From: Marinosulfonomonas sp.
GTDB taxonomy: Bacteria > Pseudomonadota > Alphaproteobacteria > Rhodobacterales > Rhodobacteraceae
Length of the DNA: 5,889 nucleotides
Assembly: GCA_019090845.1 (NCBI GenBank)
Contig: JAHRVD010000369.1
Coordinates: 1-5,889, forward strand
Reading direction: 5' to 3'
Shown here: one piece after another, positions 1 to 4,709 of the stretch
How positions within the stretch are numbered: the stretch's first letter is position 1
Layout: each line of letters starts with the position of its first letter
The notes under the pieces: model-generated
Seen by the model: only the letters and a program-made list of their open reading frames with translations
What the model was told of the DNA's origin: nothing
Database searches by the model: none
Program-made: the position numbers and the translations under genes

Positions 1-1115
1 ACGCGTTGGCAAAAACAGAACCCGGCGATGTGATCCGCGACGCCGACCCGGAAAGCGGATTGTTGATCCTTTATACCAGCGGCACGACGGGCCTTCCCAA
101 GGGCGCCTTGATCAGTCACCGTGCCCAGATTGCGCGAATGGCGGCGATGCAAATAGACTGCGGCGTGCGCCGAGACGACAGTTTTGTGGCATGGGCGCCG
201 ATGTATCACATGGCCTCGTCCGATCAGATGCTCGCCACGCTGATGTCGGGCGGCACGGTAATTGTGCTGGACGGCCCGGATGTTGGCGCGATTGTGGATG
301 CGGTTCAAAGCCGCTCGCTTGGCTGGCTGGTGATGATGCCCGGCCCGATTGCCGCTTTGATAAAAGAGCTGCGTTCGCGAGGGCCGATACGAACGAACGT
401 GGCCTGCGTCGGGGCGATGGCCGATCTTGTTCCAAGGCGTGAGATCACTGAATTGACAGCCTTGTTGGACGCACCTTACGTGAATTCATTTGGCTCGACC
501 GAAACCGGTCTGCCACCTGCGACGGCGGCAATGATCCCGGTTGGGGCTGCCGAATTCAGCCTTGATAAAGTGATCAGCACGATGTGTCAGGTGCGCCTGT
601 TGGGTGAGGATGGGGTTGAGGTGGCCGATGGCGAGCCGGGTGAAATGGCGGTGCGCGGACCAACGCTGTTTTCAGGATACTGGGCCAATGAGGCCACCAA
701 CACCAAAGATTTTGCCGACGGCTGGTTTCGCATGGGCGATCTGTTCCGGCGCAACCCGGATGGCACGATCAGTTTTGTTGACCGGGCCAAATACATGATA
801 AAATCCGGCGGAGAAAATATCTATCCGGCCGAGATTGAGCGTGTGCTGCTGGCTGATCCGCGCATTGACGAAGCCGCAGTGGTAAAGCGCGCGCACGATA
901 AATGGGGCGAGGTGCCGGTGGCCTTTATTGCCGCCTCAGAGCCGCTGGAGCTGGACGATATTGTCGCCCTTTGCCGCGGCTCGCTTGCCGGATACAAAGT
1001 GCCCAAAGACCTGCGACGCATTGCGCTGGCTGATTTTCCCCGCTCAACGTCGGGCAAGGTGCAGCGCCACGAACTTGAAGCGACGCTAGAAGATCAAAAG
1101 CCGGGTGGCCGGTAG
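1..1115 (+). CDS. AMP-forming acyl-CoA ligase (ANL superfamily), 5'-truncated by window edge
   Basis: This enzyme activates a carboxylic acid with ATP and CoA through an acyl-adenylate. The reading frame is open to the left edge (first whole codon at 3), so the N-terminal part, probably about 150 residues, lies outside the window; the TTG at 6 is not taken as the real start. Counting residues from that TTG, the visible motifs in order are the phosphate-binding loop YTSGTTGLPKG at 23-33, the A5 motif SFGSTETG at 161-168, the MGD motif with its ribose-binding Asp at 245, the hinge region DRAKYMIKSGGENIYP at 259-274, and the C-terminal catalytic Lys351 in STSGKVQR. All core residues of a working adenylating enzyme are therefore present. 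The next gene starts 36 bp downstream on the same strand, which suggests co-transcription. The acid substrate (fatty, steroid-derived, aromatic or other) cannot be told. The family is certain; the specificity is unknown. Confidence 0.95.
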   Translation, partial: ALAKTEPGDVIRDADPESGLLILYTSGTTGLPKGALISHRAQIARMAAMQIDCGVRRDDSFVAWAPMYHMASSDQMLATLMSGGTVIVLDGPDVGAIVDAVQSRSLGWLVMMPGPIAALIKELRSRGPIRTNVACVGAMADLVPRREITELTALLDAPYVNSFGSTETGLPPATAAMIPVGAAEFSLDKVISTMCQVRLLGEDGVEVADGEPGEMAVRGPTLFSGYWANEATNTKDFADGWFRMGDLFRRNPDGTISFVDRAKYMIKSGGENIYPAEIERVLLADPRIDEAAVVKRAHDKWGEVPVAFIAASEPLELDDIVALCRGSLAGYKVPKDLRRIALADFPRSTSGKVQRHELEATLEDQKPGGR

Positions 1116-1140
1116 GGCCAAAATTAGCGGCCAAAGCTGT

Positions 1141-1146
1141 AGGAGA
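1141..1146 (+). promoter_or_regulatory. Ribosome binding site of the first crotonase gene
   Basis: AGGAGA ends 5 nt before the ATG at 1152. It is a strong Shine-Dalgarno match and fixes the start. The 36-bp gap after the ligase stop shows no promoter or terminator; it holds a short direct repeat GGCCAAA (1116-1122 and 1129-1135) of no evident role. Confidence 0.8.
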
Positions 1147-1151
1147 GACAG

Positions 1152-1934
1152 ATGACTGAACTGGTGACACTGGATGTGGAAAAGGGTGTTGGCATCCTGC
1201 GCTTCACCCAGCCAAAGCGGCGCAACCCTTATAGTCTGGTTTTTGTCGGGCAGTTGGTTGCGGCGCTGAAATCTGTCGAAGATGATGACAGCGTTCGCGC
1301 CGTGGTGATGACCGGTGGCGATCACTTTAGCAGTGGCGGTGATCTGGTTGGGTTCCGCACCGAAATCGCCAAAGGCACGCGGGCGACACAACAGTTGCTT
1401 GATACCGCCAATACCGGAACCCGGGCGGCGTTCAATTTTCCCAAGCCGCTGATCTCTGCGGTCAGTGGTGTGTGCTACGGCGGCGGGATGAGCCTTGCGT
1501 TGTGCGGTGATATGATCGTTGCGGCACAGGACGCCCGTTTTTGTCAGGTTTTCAGCAAGATAGGCGGCGTTCCTGACACCGGGTCCAGTTGGCTGTTACA
1601 ACAGCGTATCAGCGCCGCAGCGGCGCGTCAGTTGGTGTTTACGGGCCGCGAAATAAGTGGCCAAGAGGCGCATGATATGGGGCTGGTCGAAGAATCTGTG
1701 CCAGCCGGTCAAACCGAAGAAAAAGCAATTGCATTGGCGCAGGAGATTGCCGCCAATCCGCTTTTCGCACTGATCAGCGCAAAGCGCGTGATGCGTGAAA
1801 CCGCGGAAACCGGCTTTGAGCAGGCCCTGCAGATCGAGGGGCGGGCGCAAAACATCATGATGAACGCCCATGATTTCCCCGAAGCGATGGAGGCGTTTAC
1901 CCAAAAACGCAAACCCCGCTTTAAAGATATGTAG
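1152..1934 (+). CDS. Crotonase-fold enoyl-CoA hydratase/isomerase, PaaG-like active site
   Basis: This 260-residue protein has the usual length of a crotonase. The oxyanion-hole segments are visible: HFSSGGDL at residues 58-65 and the glycine run at 110-112 in CYGGGMSLALCGD. The two glutamates that perform water addition in classical hydratases (Glu144 and Glu164 in rat mitochondrial hydratase) are absent: by motif alignment their places are taken by Ser114 and Phe134. Instead there is Asp142 in FSKIGGVPDTG, the position of the catalytic Asp in the phenylacetate-pathway isomerase PaaG, whose local sequence (FSKLGLIPDCGG, recalled from memory) is very close. An enoyl-CoA double-bond isomerase or a PaaG-type epoxide/oxepin isomerase is thus likelier than a hydratase. 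No other phenylacetate-pathway gene is visible, so the paaG name is not applied. It lies 36 bp after the ligase gene with its own strong ribosome binding site, and its stop faces the minus-strand operon across 6 bp. The fold is certain; the isomerase role is inferred. Confidence 0.93.
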   Translation: MTELVTLDVEKGVGILRFTQPKRRNPYSLVFVGQLVAALKSVEDDDSVRAVVMTGGDHFSSGGDLVGFRTEIAKGTRATQQLLDTANTGTRAAFNFPKPLISAVSGVCYGGGMSLALCGDMIVAAQDARFCQVFSKIGGVPDTGSSWLLQQRISAAAARQLVFTGREISGQEAHDMGLVEESVPAGQTEEKAIALAQEIAANPLFALISAKRVMRETAETGFEQALQIEGRAQNIMMNAHDFPEAMEAFTQKRKPRFKDM

Positions 1935-1940
1935 CGCGCC

Positions 1941-2342
1941 CTAGACCAGCAGGAAATGAAACAGGCCCTTGGCGACGGGTTTGTCTTCGTTGTCCTGCCA
2001 GGCGACGGTGGCGACGCTGGCCATGCGCCGACCTTTTCGCGAAATGGTTGCCTTGGCATTCAGCGTGCCAGAGCGGGCAGGGCGCATATAGTCCACCGTC
2101 AGGTTGATCGGTTTTGGCGGCTGTGTTTCCCAGTCATCGGAAACACTTAACGATGCCGTTGCTTCCAGCAGGCTGGCAACGATGCCGCCGTGATAATTCT
2201 CGGCCTCGGGGTTGCCGATGTGACGATCGGCAAAGGGCATGGTTGTGGTGACACCGTCAGGGTCGGCCGTTTCAATTGTGAAATCCAGAAATCGGAAATA
2301 CGGAATTTTGTTGCAGATCGCCTGCAGCTCATCTTTGGTCAT
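1941..2342 (-). CDS. PaaI-like hotdog-fold acyl-CoA thioesterase, short form
   Basis: A 133-residue single-domain hotdog protein that would hydrolyse an acyl-CoA to free acid and CoA in the cytoplasm. The family signature is the segment GNPEAENYHGGIVASLLEATA (split here: GNPEAENY at residues 43-50, HGG at 51-53, then the central helix). The acidic residue nine positions after the His, Asp61 in E. coli PaaI, is Glu60 here; an acid in this helix is known as the nucleophile or general base in this superfamily, with Glu used by the Arthrobacter-type 4-hydroxybenzoyl-CoA thioesterases. The later strand with VDYMRPARSG (83-92) is also typical. The start ATG overlaps the stop of the upstream hotdog gene (ATGA, 2339-2342), which points to translational coupling. 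It is the last gene of the four-gene minus-strand operon. The family is well supported; the substrate is unknown. Confidence 0.9.
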   Translation of the reverse strand: MTKDELQAICNKIPYFRFLDFTIETADPDGVTTTMPFADRHIGNPEAENYHGGIVASLLEATASLSVSDDWETQPPKPINLTVDYMRPARSGTLNAKATISRKGRRMASVATVAWQDNEDKPVAKGLFHFLLV

Positions 2343-2833
2343 GTTTTAGTCCCATCTTTAGGCCTTAGGGACCAGTGGCCCTTGCCCTGATCGCCTCGTG
2401 TCAGTGCAAATGTCGCCGTGCCATGCGCGACCACTTCGTTTTCGGCCCCGTCAAACATAACCTGACCAGTGCCAAAGGCGATATGGCGGGTCTGATGGTG
2501 GCATCGCGCCTCGACGATAACATCAGACCGGGTCTTGGCCGGGAGCAGATAATCGACCCGCAAATCCAGCGTTGCCATTGTTTGAATTTCACCCACAGCC
2601 AGAAAGATTGCCAATCCAAACGCGCTGTCCAGCAGCGACGTCAACACGCCCCCGTGCAGCAGCGTTTCATCTTCGTCGGCACAAAAATTCGGGTTGAACG
2701 GCATCCGCAGGCGCACGCCTTGTCGGGTGGCCAGTTCGGCTTTCAGGTTCAGCCCATAGATCAGCCCCTTGCTGCGGGTTTGCCAAAGCTCGGCCATCCG
2801 CGCGACCCATTCGTCATCCTTGATATCAGTCAT
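2339..2833 (-). CDS. PaaI-like hotdog-fold acyl-CoA thioesterase, second copy
   Basis: A 164-residue hotdog thioesterase, a clear relative of the next gene but far diverged from it, so not a recent duplication. The signature is LLHGGVLTSLLDSAFG with His60-Gly61-Gly62 and the acid Asp69, the same His+9 spacing as the neighbour but with the PaaI-type Asp. The strand LDLRVDYLLPAK (89-100) matches the family pattern. The start at 2833 is chosen because an AAGGA sequence overlapping the stop codon of the preceding crotonase gene lies 10 nt upstream, leaving a 13-bp gap; an ATG at 2881 in the same frame would add 16 residues that run into the crotonase gene and do not look like hotdog sequence. The C-terminus carries a short polar tail (about 146-164). 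Two different thioesterases in tandem may act on different intermediates, or form a mixed oligomer; that is inference. Confidence 0.88.
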   Translation of the reverse strand: MTDIKDDEWVARMAELWQTRSKGLIYGLNLKAELATRQGVRLRMPFNPNFCADEDETLLHGGVLTSLLDSAFGLAIFLAVGEIQTMATLDLRVDYLLPAKTRSDVIVEARCHHQTRHIAFGTGQVMFDGAENEVVAHGTATFALTRGDQGKGHWSLRPKDGTKT

Positions 2834-2843
2834 GTACTGGCTG

Positions 2844-2848
2844 TCCTT
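2844..2848 (-). promoter_or_regulatory. Ribosome binding site deciding the start of the 164-residue hotdog gene
   Basis: On the minus strand this reads AAGGA and overlaps the TAA stop of the crotonase gene (2847-2849). It lies 10 nt before the ATG at 2833, supporting that start over the longer frame from 2881. Confidence 0.55.
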
Positions 2849-3650
2849 AGTTGCCCGTATATTTGGGCGCGCGTTTTTCAATGAAGGCGGCCAGCGCCTC
2901 GTGGTGATCAGTGGTTTGATGCATCAGCGCCTGAAACGCGGCAGCCGTGTTCAGAAAGTCCGGCAAATCCATACGTTCGGCGTTGCGCAACAGACGTTTG
3001 GCCGTGCGGATCGTGCGCGGCGGCTTGGCGGCGATTACGGCTGCACGTTCGCGCGCCTTTTCCAGCAGGTCGTCATGGGGCACCACTTCCAGAACCATTT
3101 CCATTTTCAGCGCCTCGGCAGCATCGATAACCCGGCCCGAGAACGTCAGTTCAGCCGCCTTTTGATGCCCAAGACGGCGCAGCAGGAACCAGCTGCCCGC
3201 ATCACCCGGGATGATGCCAAGGTTCACGAAAACTTCGCCAAATTTTGCGCGTTCCGATGCCACCCGCATATCGCACATCATCGTCAGATCGCAGCCCGCC
3301 CCGATGGCCGGGCCGTTGATCGCAGCGATGGTCGGAATGTCCATGTTATAAAGCGCGATCGGCAGGCGCTGAATGCCGTTGATATAACCTTCGGCGGCGT
3401 CCAGCGGTGCTTTGCGGAACGTGCTGTCCGGGTTGGCCATTTCCTTGATGTCGCCACCGGCGCAAAACGCAGAACCCGCGCCCGTCAGGATCATCACGCT
3501 GACATCGGGGTTGGCCTCGACGGACGCAAAGGCGTCAAGCAGGCCCTGGATCATCTCCATACCGCTGATCGGGTTGCGCCGATCCGGGTCGTTCATGGTT
3601 ACGGTTGCGATGCGGTCTTTGACATCCACAAGGACGATTGGCTCGGCCAT
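2847..3650 (-). CDS. Crotonase-fold enoyl-CoA hydratase/isomerase family protein, atypical active site
   Basis: A 267-residue crotonase-family enzyme. Oxyanion-hole segments are AFCAGGDI at residues 61-68 and GPAIGAGCD at 113-121. By motif alignment with classical hydratases, the first catalytic Glu is replaced by Asp121 and the second by Phe141 (FGEVFVNLG); a Glu139 stands two residues before the lost one. In the next loop, IIPGDAGSWFLLRR (146-159), an Asp150 is present, one residue after the place of the PaaG-type Asp, which here is Gly149. So it matches neither the classical hydratase nor PaaG exactly, but belongs to a broad bacterial group with the GxGCD and IPGD motifs usually annotated simply as enoyl-CoA hydratase. 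It is only distantly similar to the other crotonase in the window. It is the second gene of the minus-strand operon, 39 bp after the SDR stop and 13 bp before the hotdog gene. The fold is sure; hydratase, isomerase or another crotonase reaction cannot be decided. Confidence 0.93.
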   Translation of the reverse strand: MAEPIVLVDVKDRIATVTMNDPDRRNPISGMEMIQGLLDAFASVEANPDVSVMILTGAGSAFCAGGDIKEMANPDSTFRKAPLDAAEGYINGIQRLPIALYNMDIPTIAAINGPAIGAGCDLTMMCDMRVASERAKFGEVFVNLGIIPGDAGSWFLLRRLGHQKAAELTFSGRVIDAAEALKMEMVLEVVPHDDLLEKARERAAVIAAKPPRTIRTAKRLLRNAERMDLPDFLNTAAAFQALMHQTTDHHEALAAFIEKRAPKYTGN

Positions 3651-3656
3651 TTCATG

Positions 3657-3662
3657 CTCCTA
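3657..3662 (-). promoter_or_regulatory. Ribosome binding site of the minus-strand crotonase gene
   Basis: Minus strand reads TAGGAG, ending 6 nt before the ATG at 3650. An out-of-frame ATG lies 5 nt upstream of the chosen one (complement of 3653-3655) and opens no useful frame. The spacer to the SDR stop (3651-3689) shows no terminator-like hairpin, consistent with one transcript. Confidence 0.75.
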
Positions 3663-3689
3663 CAATTGAATTCACTTGAGGGCGGCGGA

Positions 3690-4532
3690 TTATTCTGATC
3701 CGTCTCCGCGTTTTCGTTTATCAAACATTTCTGGGTTAATCATGTCGCGTGCGTCATGGCCCATGTGCAGGGTTTCTCCGCCATCCACATACCAGTCTTC
3801 GCCGGTAATGAAACCGCCCAGTTCTGAGGCCAGAAAAATGATCGTGCCGGCAACATCCTGCGGTGTGCCCATGCGGTTCAAAACCGAACGGTTCAGTTCT
3901 TTCCAGCGCTCCGGGGGAATGGGGTAATGCCCAAGAGCCTCGGTTTTGATCGTGCCGGGGGCGACGCAGTTCAGCCGAATACCGTATTCGCCCCACTCGG
4001 CGGCAAGGGTTTTCATCAACCCGGTCACCCCGGCGCGGGCCGCAACTGTGTGGGCAAAGCCGGTCAGCGCAGTGCGGGTGATCGCGGTGACGAAAATGAT
4101 CGAGCCGCCATTTTCAAACATGAAATGGTCGGCCACCGCGCGGGTCATCTGCCACGAGCCGATCAGGTTGTTGCGGATAACGGCCTCGAAACCCTTATTG
4201 GTGATGTCGCGCGCTGCGGCGATATATTGCCCGCCCGCGTTATTCACCAGCACATCCAACTGGCCGTAGTGATCCTTGATCGCGACCATTGCAGCCTCGA
4301 TCGTGTCCTCGTCGCGGGTGTCTCCGGTGACAACAAAGGCCTCGCCCCCGGCGGCGCGGATCATTTCGGCCGTTTCTTCCAGCGGTTCGGCGCGCCGTGC
4401 AAACAGCGCCAGTCTGGCCCCGCTGGCCGCCATTTCAATAGCTGTGATCCGGCCCATGCCTGATCCGCTGCCAGTGACAAGTGCCACTTGTCCGGCCATC
4501 AGATCTTTGCTGTAGCGTTGCTCGATTGTCAT
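3690..4532 (-). CDS. SDR-family oxidoreductase, PECR/DECR-like (probable enoyl- or dienoyl-CoA reductase)
   Basis: A 280-residue short-chain dehydrogenase/reductase. The cofactor motif TGSGSGMG is at residues 20-27 and NNAG at 97-100; Arg46 and Arg47 after the second strand favour NADP(H). The classical catalytic Tyr-x3-Lys is absent: the positions hold Thr162 and Arg166 in HTVAARAGV, both confirmed in the DNA as ACA and CGC. This pattern is known from peroxisomal trans-2-enoyl-CoA reductase (PECR, which has GAARAGV at the same place, from memory), and the following LAAEWGEYGIRLNCVAPGTIKT resembles PECR and mitochondrial 2,4-dienoyl-CoA reductase (DECR1), although the DECR1 Tyr199 position is Ile151 here. 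A reductase acting on a carbon-carbon double bond of an acyl-CoA is therefore likelier than a hydroxyacyl dehydrogenase. A C-terminal tail of about 28 residues follows VDGG (249-252). It is the first gene of the minus-strand operon, transcribed from the divergent promoter region. The SDR family is certain; the exact reaction is inferred. Confidence 0.93.
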   Translation of the reverse strand: MTIEQRYSKDLMAGQVALVTGSGSGMGRITAIEMAASGARLALFARRAEPLEETAEMIRAAGGEAFVVTGDTRDEDTIEAAMVAIKDHYGQLDVLVNNAGGQYIAAARDITNKGFEAVIRNNLIGSWQMTRAVADHFMFENGGSIIFVTAITRTALTGFAHTVAARAGVTGLMKTLAAEWGEYGIRLNCVAPGTIKTEALGHYPIPPERWKELNRSVLNRMGTPQDVAGTIIFLASELGGFITGEDWYVDGGETLHMGHDARDMINPEMFDKRKRGDGSE

Positions 4533-4541
4533 TGTTTAGTG

Positions 4542-4546
4542 CCCCT
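4542..4546 (-). promoter_or_regulatory. Ribosome binding site of the SDR gene
   Basis: Minus strand reads AGGGG, 9 nt before the ATG at 4532. It supports that start over the in-frame Met12 codon (4499), even though the Rossmann strand only begins near residue 15. Confidence 0.65.
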
Positions 4547-4553
4547 GTTTCGC

Positions 4554-4582
4554 ATTTTAATCAAACATATGTTAGAAACTTG
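4554..4582 (-). promoter_or_regulatory. Candidate promoter of the SDR-led operon
   Basis: On the minus strand a -10 hexamer TAAAAT (complement of 4554-4559, five of six consensus bases) lies 17 bp after CAAGTT (complement of 4577-4582), a poor -35. A better -35, TTGAAC (complement of 4582-4587), is 22 bp away, which is too long. The support comes mainly from placement: the 16-bp palindrome at 4561-4576 fills the spacer just as the other palindrome fills the spacer of the thiolase promoter. Transcription would start near 4547, giving a very short leader of about 15 nt. Confidence 0.4.
4561..4576. promoter_or_regulatory. Palindromic operator site 1 (near the SDR gene)
   Basis: The sequence TCAAACATATGTTAGA is a 16-bp palindrome with one mismatched pair (4563/4574). 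It matches operator site 2 at 13 of 16 positions, including the whole right half TGTTAGA. It sits directly next to the candidate -10 of the minus-strand operon. Paired sites with a TNTAACA/TGTTAGA form are typical of a homodimeric repressor such as a TetR-family protein; the regulator itself is not in the window. Confidence 0.65.
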
Positions 4583-4600
4583 TTCAAGCTGGACGCGGCA

Positions 4601-4614
4601 ACCCACACATGGGT
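4601..4614. repeat. Short inverted repeat midway between the two operator sites
   Basis: ACCCA-CACA-TGGGT has perfect 5-bp arms and a 4-nt centre. Its centre (4607.5) is exactly midway between the centres of the two operator palindromes (4568.5 and 4646.5). The arms are short, so it may be chance; an activator or second regulator site is possible. Confidence 0.3.
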
Positions 4615-4633
4615 GATCGTCGCAAGAGATTAC

Positions 4634-4662
4634 TTGATTCTAACACTTGTTAGATTTATAGT
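4634..4662 (+). promoter_or_regulatory. Sigma70-type promoter of the thiolase gene
   Basis: A -35 TTGATT (4634-4639) and a -10 TATAGT (4657-4662) are separated by the ideal 17 bp; the -10 has five of six consensus bases. Transcription would start near 4669, leaving a leader of about 40 nt before the ATG at 4710. Operator site 2 occupies almost the whole spacer, so a bound protein would block RNA polymerase. Confidence 0.65.
4639..4654. promoter_or_regulatory. Palindromic operator site 2 (inside the thiolase promoter)
   Basis: TCTAACA-CT-TGTTAGA has perfect 7-bp arms around a 2-nt centre. It lies between the -35 and -10 hexamers of the thiolase promoter. Together with the near-identical site at 4561-4576 it suggests one dimeric repressor controlling both outward transcripts, perhaps released by an acyl-CoA. 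That ligand is inference from the gene content. Confidence 0.75.
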
Positions 4663-4695
4663 TGACGGTGCCGGAATGGCCGCGCATCACTTTTT

Positions 4696-4701
4696 GAAAG
4701 G
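4696..4701 (+). promoter_or_regulatory. Ribosome binding site of the thiolase gene
   Basis: GAAAGG ends 8 nt before the ATG at 4710. An in-frame TGA at 4695-4697 rules out any start further upstream. Confidence 0.65.
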
Positions 4702-4709
4702 CACTGAAA

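Noticed and set aside
6..8. TTG at position 6 as the true start of the acyl-CoA ligase
   Set aside because: The frame stays open to the window edge and the protein would lack the whole N-terminal half of the large ANL domain. It is far likelier a gene cut by the window.
2834..2881. N-terminal extension of the 164-residue hotdog protein to the ATG at 2881
   Set aside because: It would overlap the crotonase gene by 35 bp and adds residues unlike the family. The start at 2833 has a fitting AAGGA and a tidy 13-bp gap.
3651..3689. Possible terminator or internal promoter between the SDR and crotonase genes
   Set aside because: No GC-rich hairpin followed by a T-run and no convincing -35/-10 pair is visible in the 39 bp on the minus strand.
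2769..3698. Open frame of about 309 codons on the plus strand
   Set aside because: It lies antisense to the second crotonase and part of a hotdog gene, both with clear family motifs. Its translation is rich in Arg and His with no recognisable domain, the usual shadow of a GC-rich gene.
3927..4463. Open frame of about 178 codons on the plus strand
   Set aside because: It is antisense to the SDR coding sequence; composition and lack of motifs mark it as a shadow.
4579..4588. CTTG-TT-CAAG mini-palindrome as a KstR2-type steroid regulator site
   Set aside because: The half-sites are in the opposite order to the KstR2 pattern as I recall it (CAAG-NN-CTTG), and 4-bp arms are too short to support a claim.
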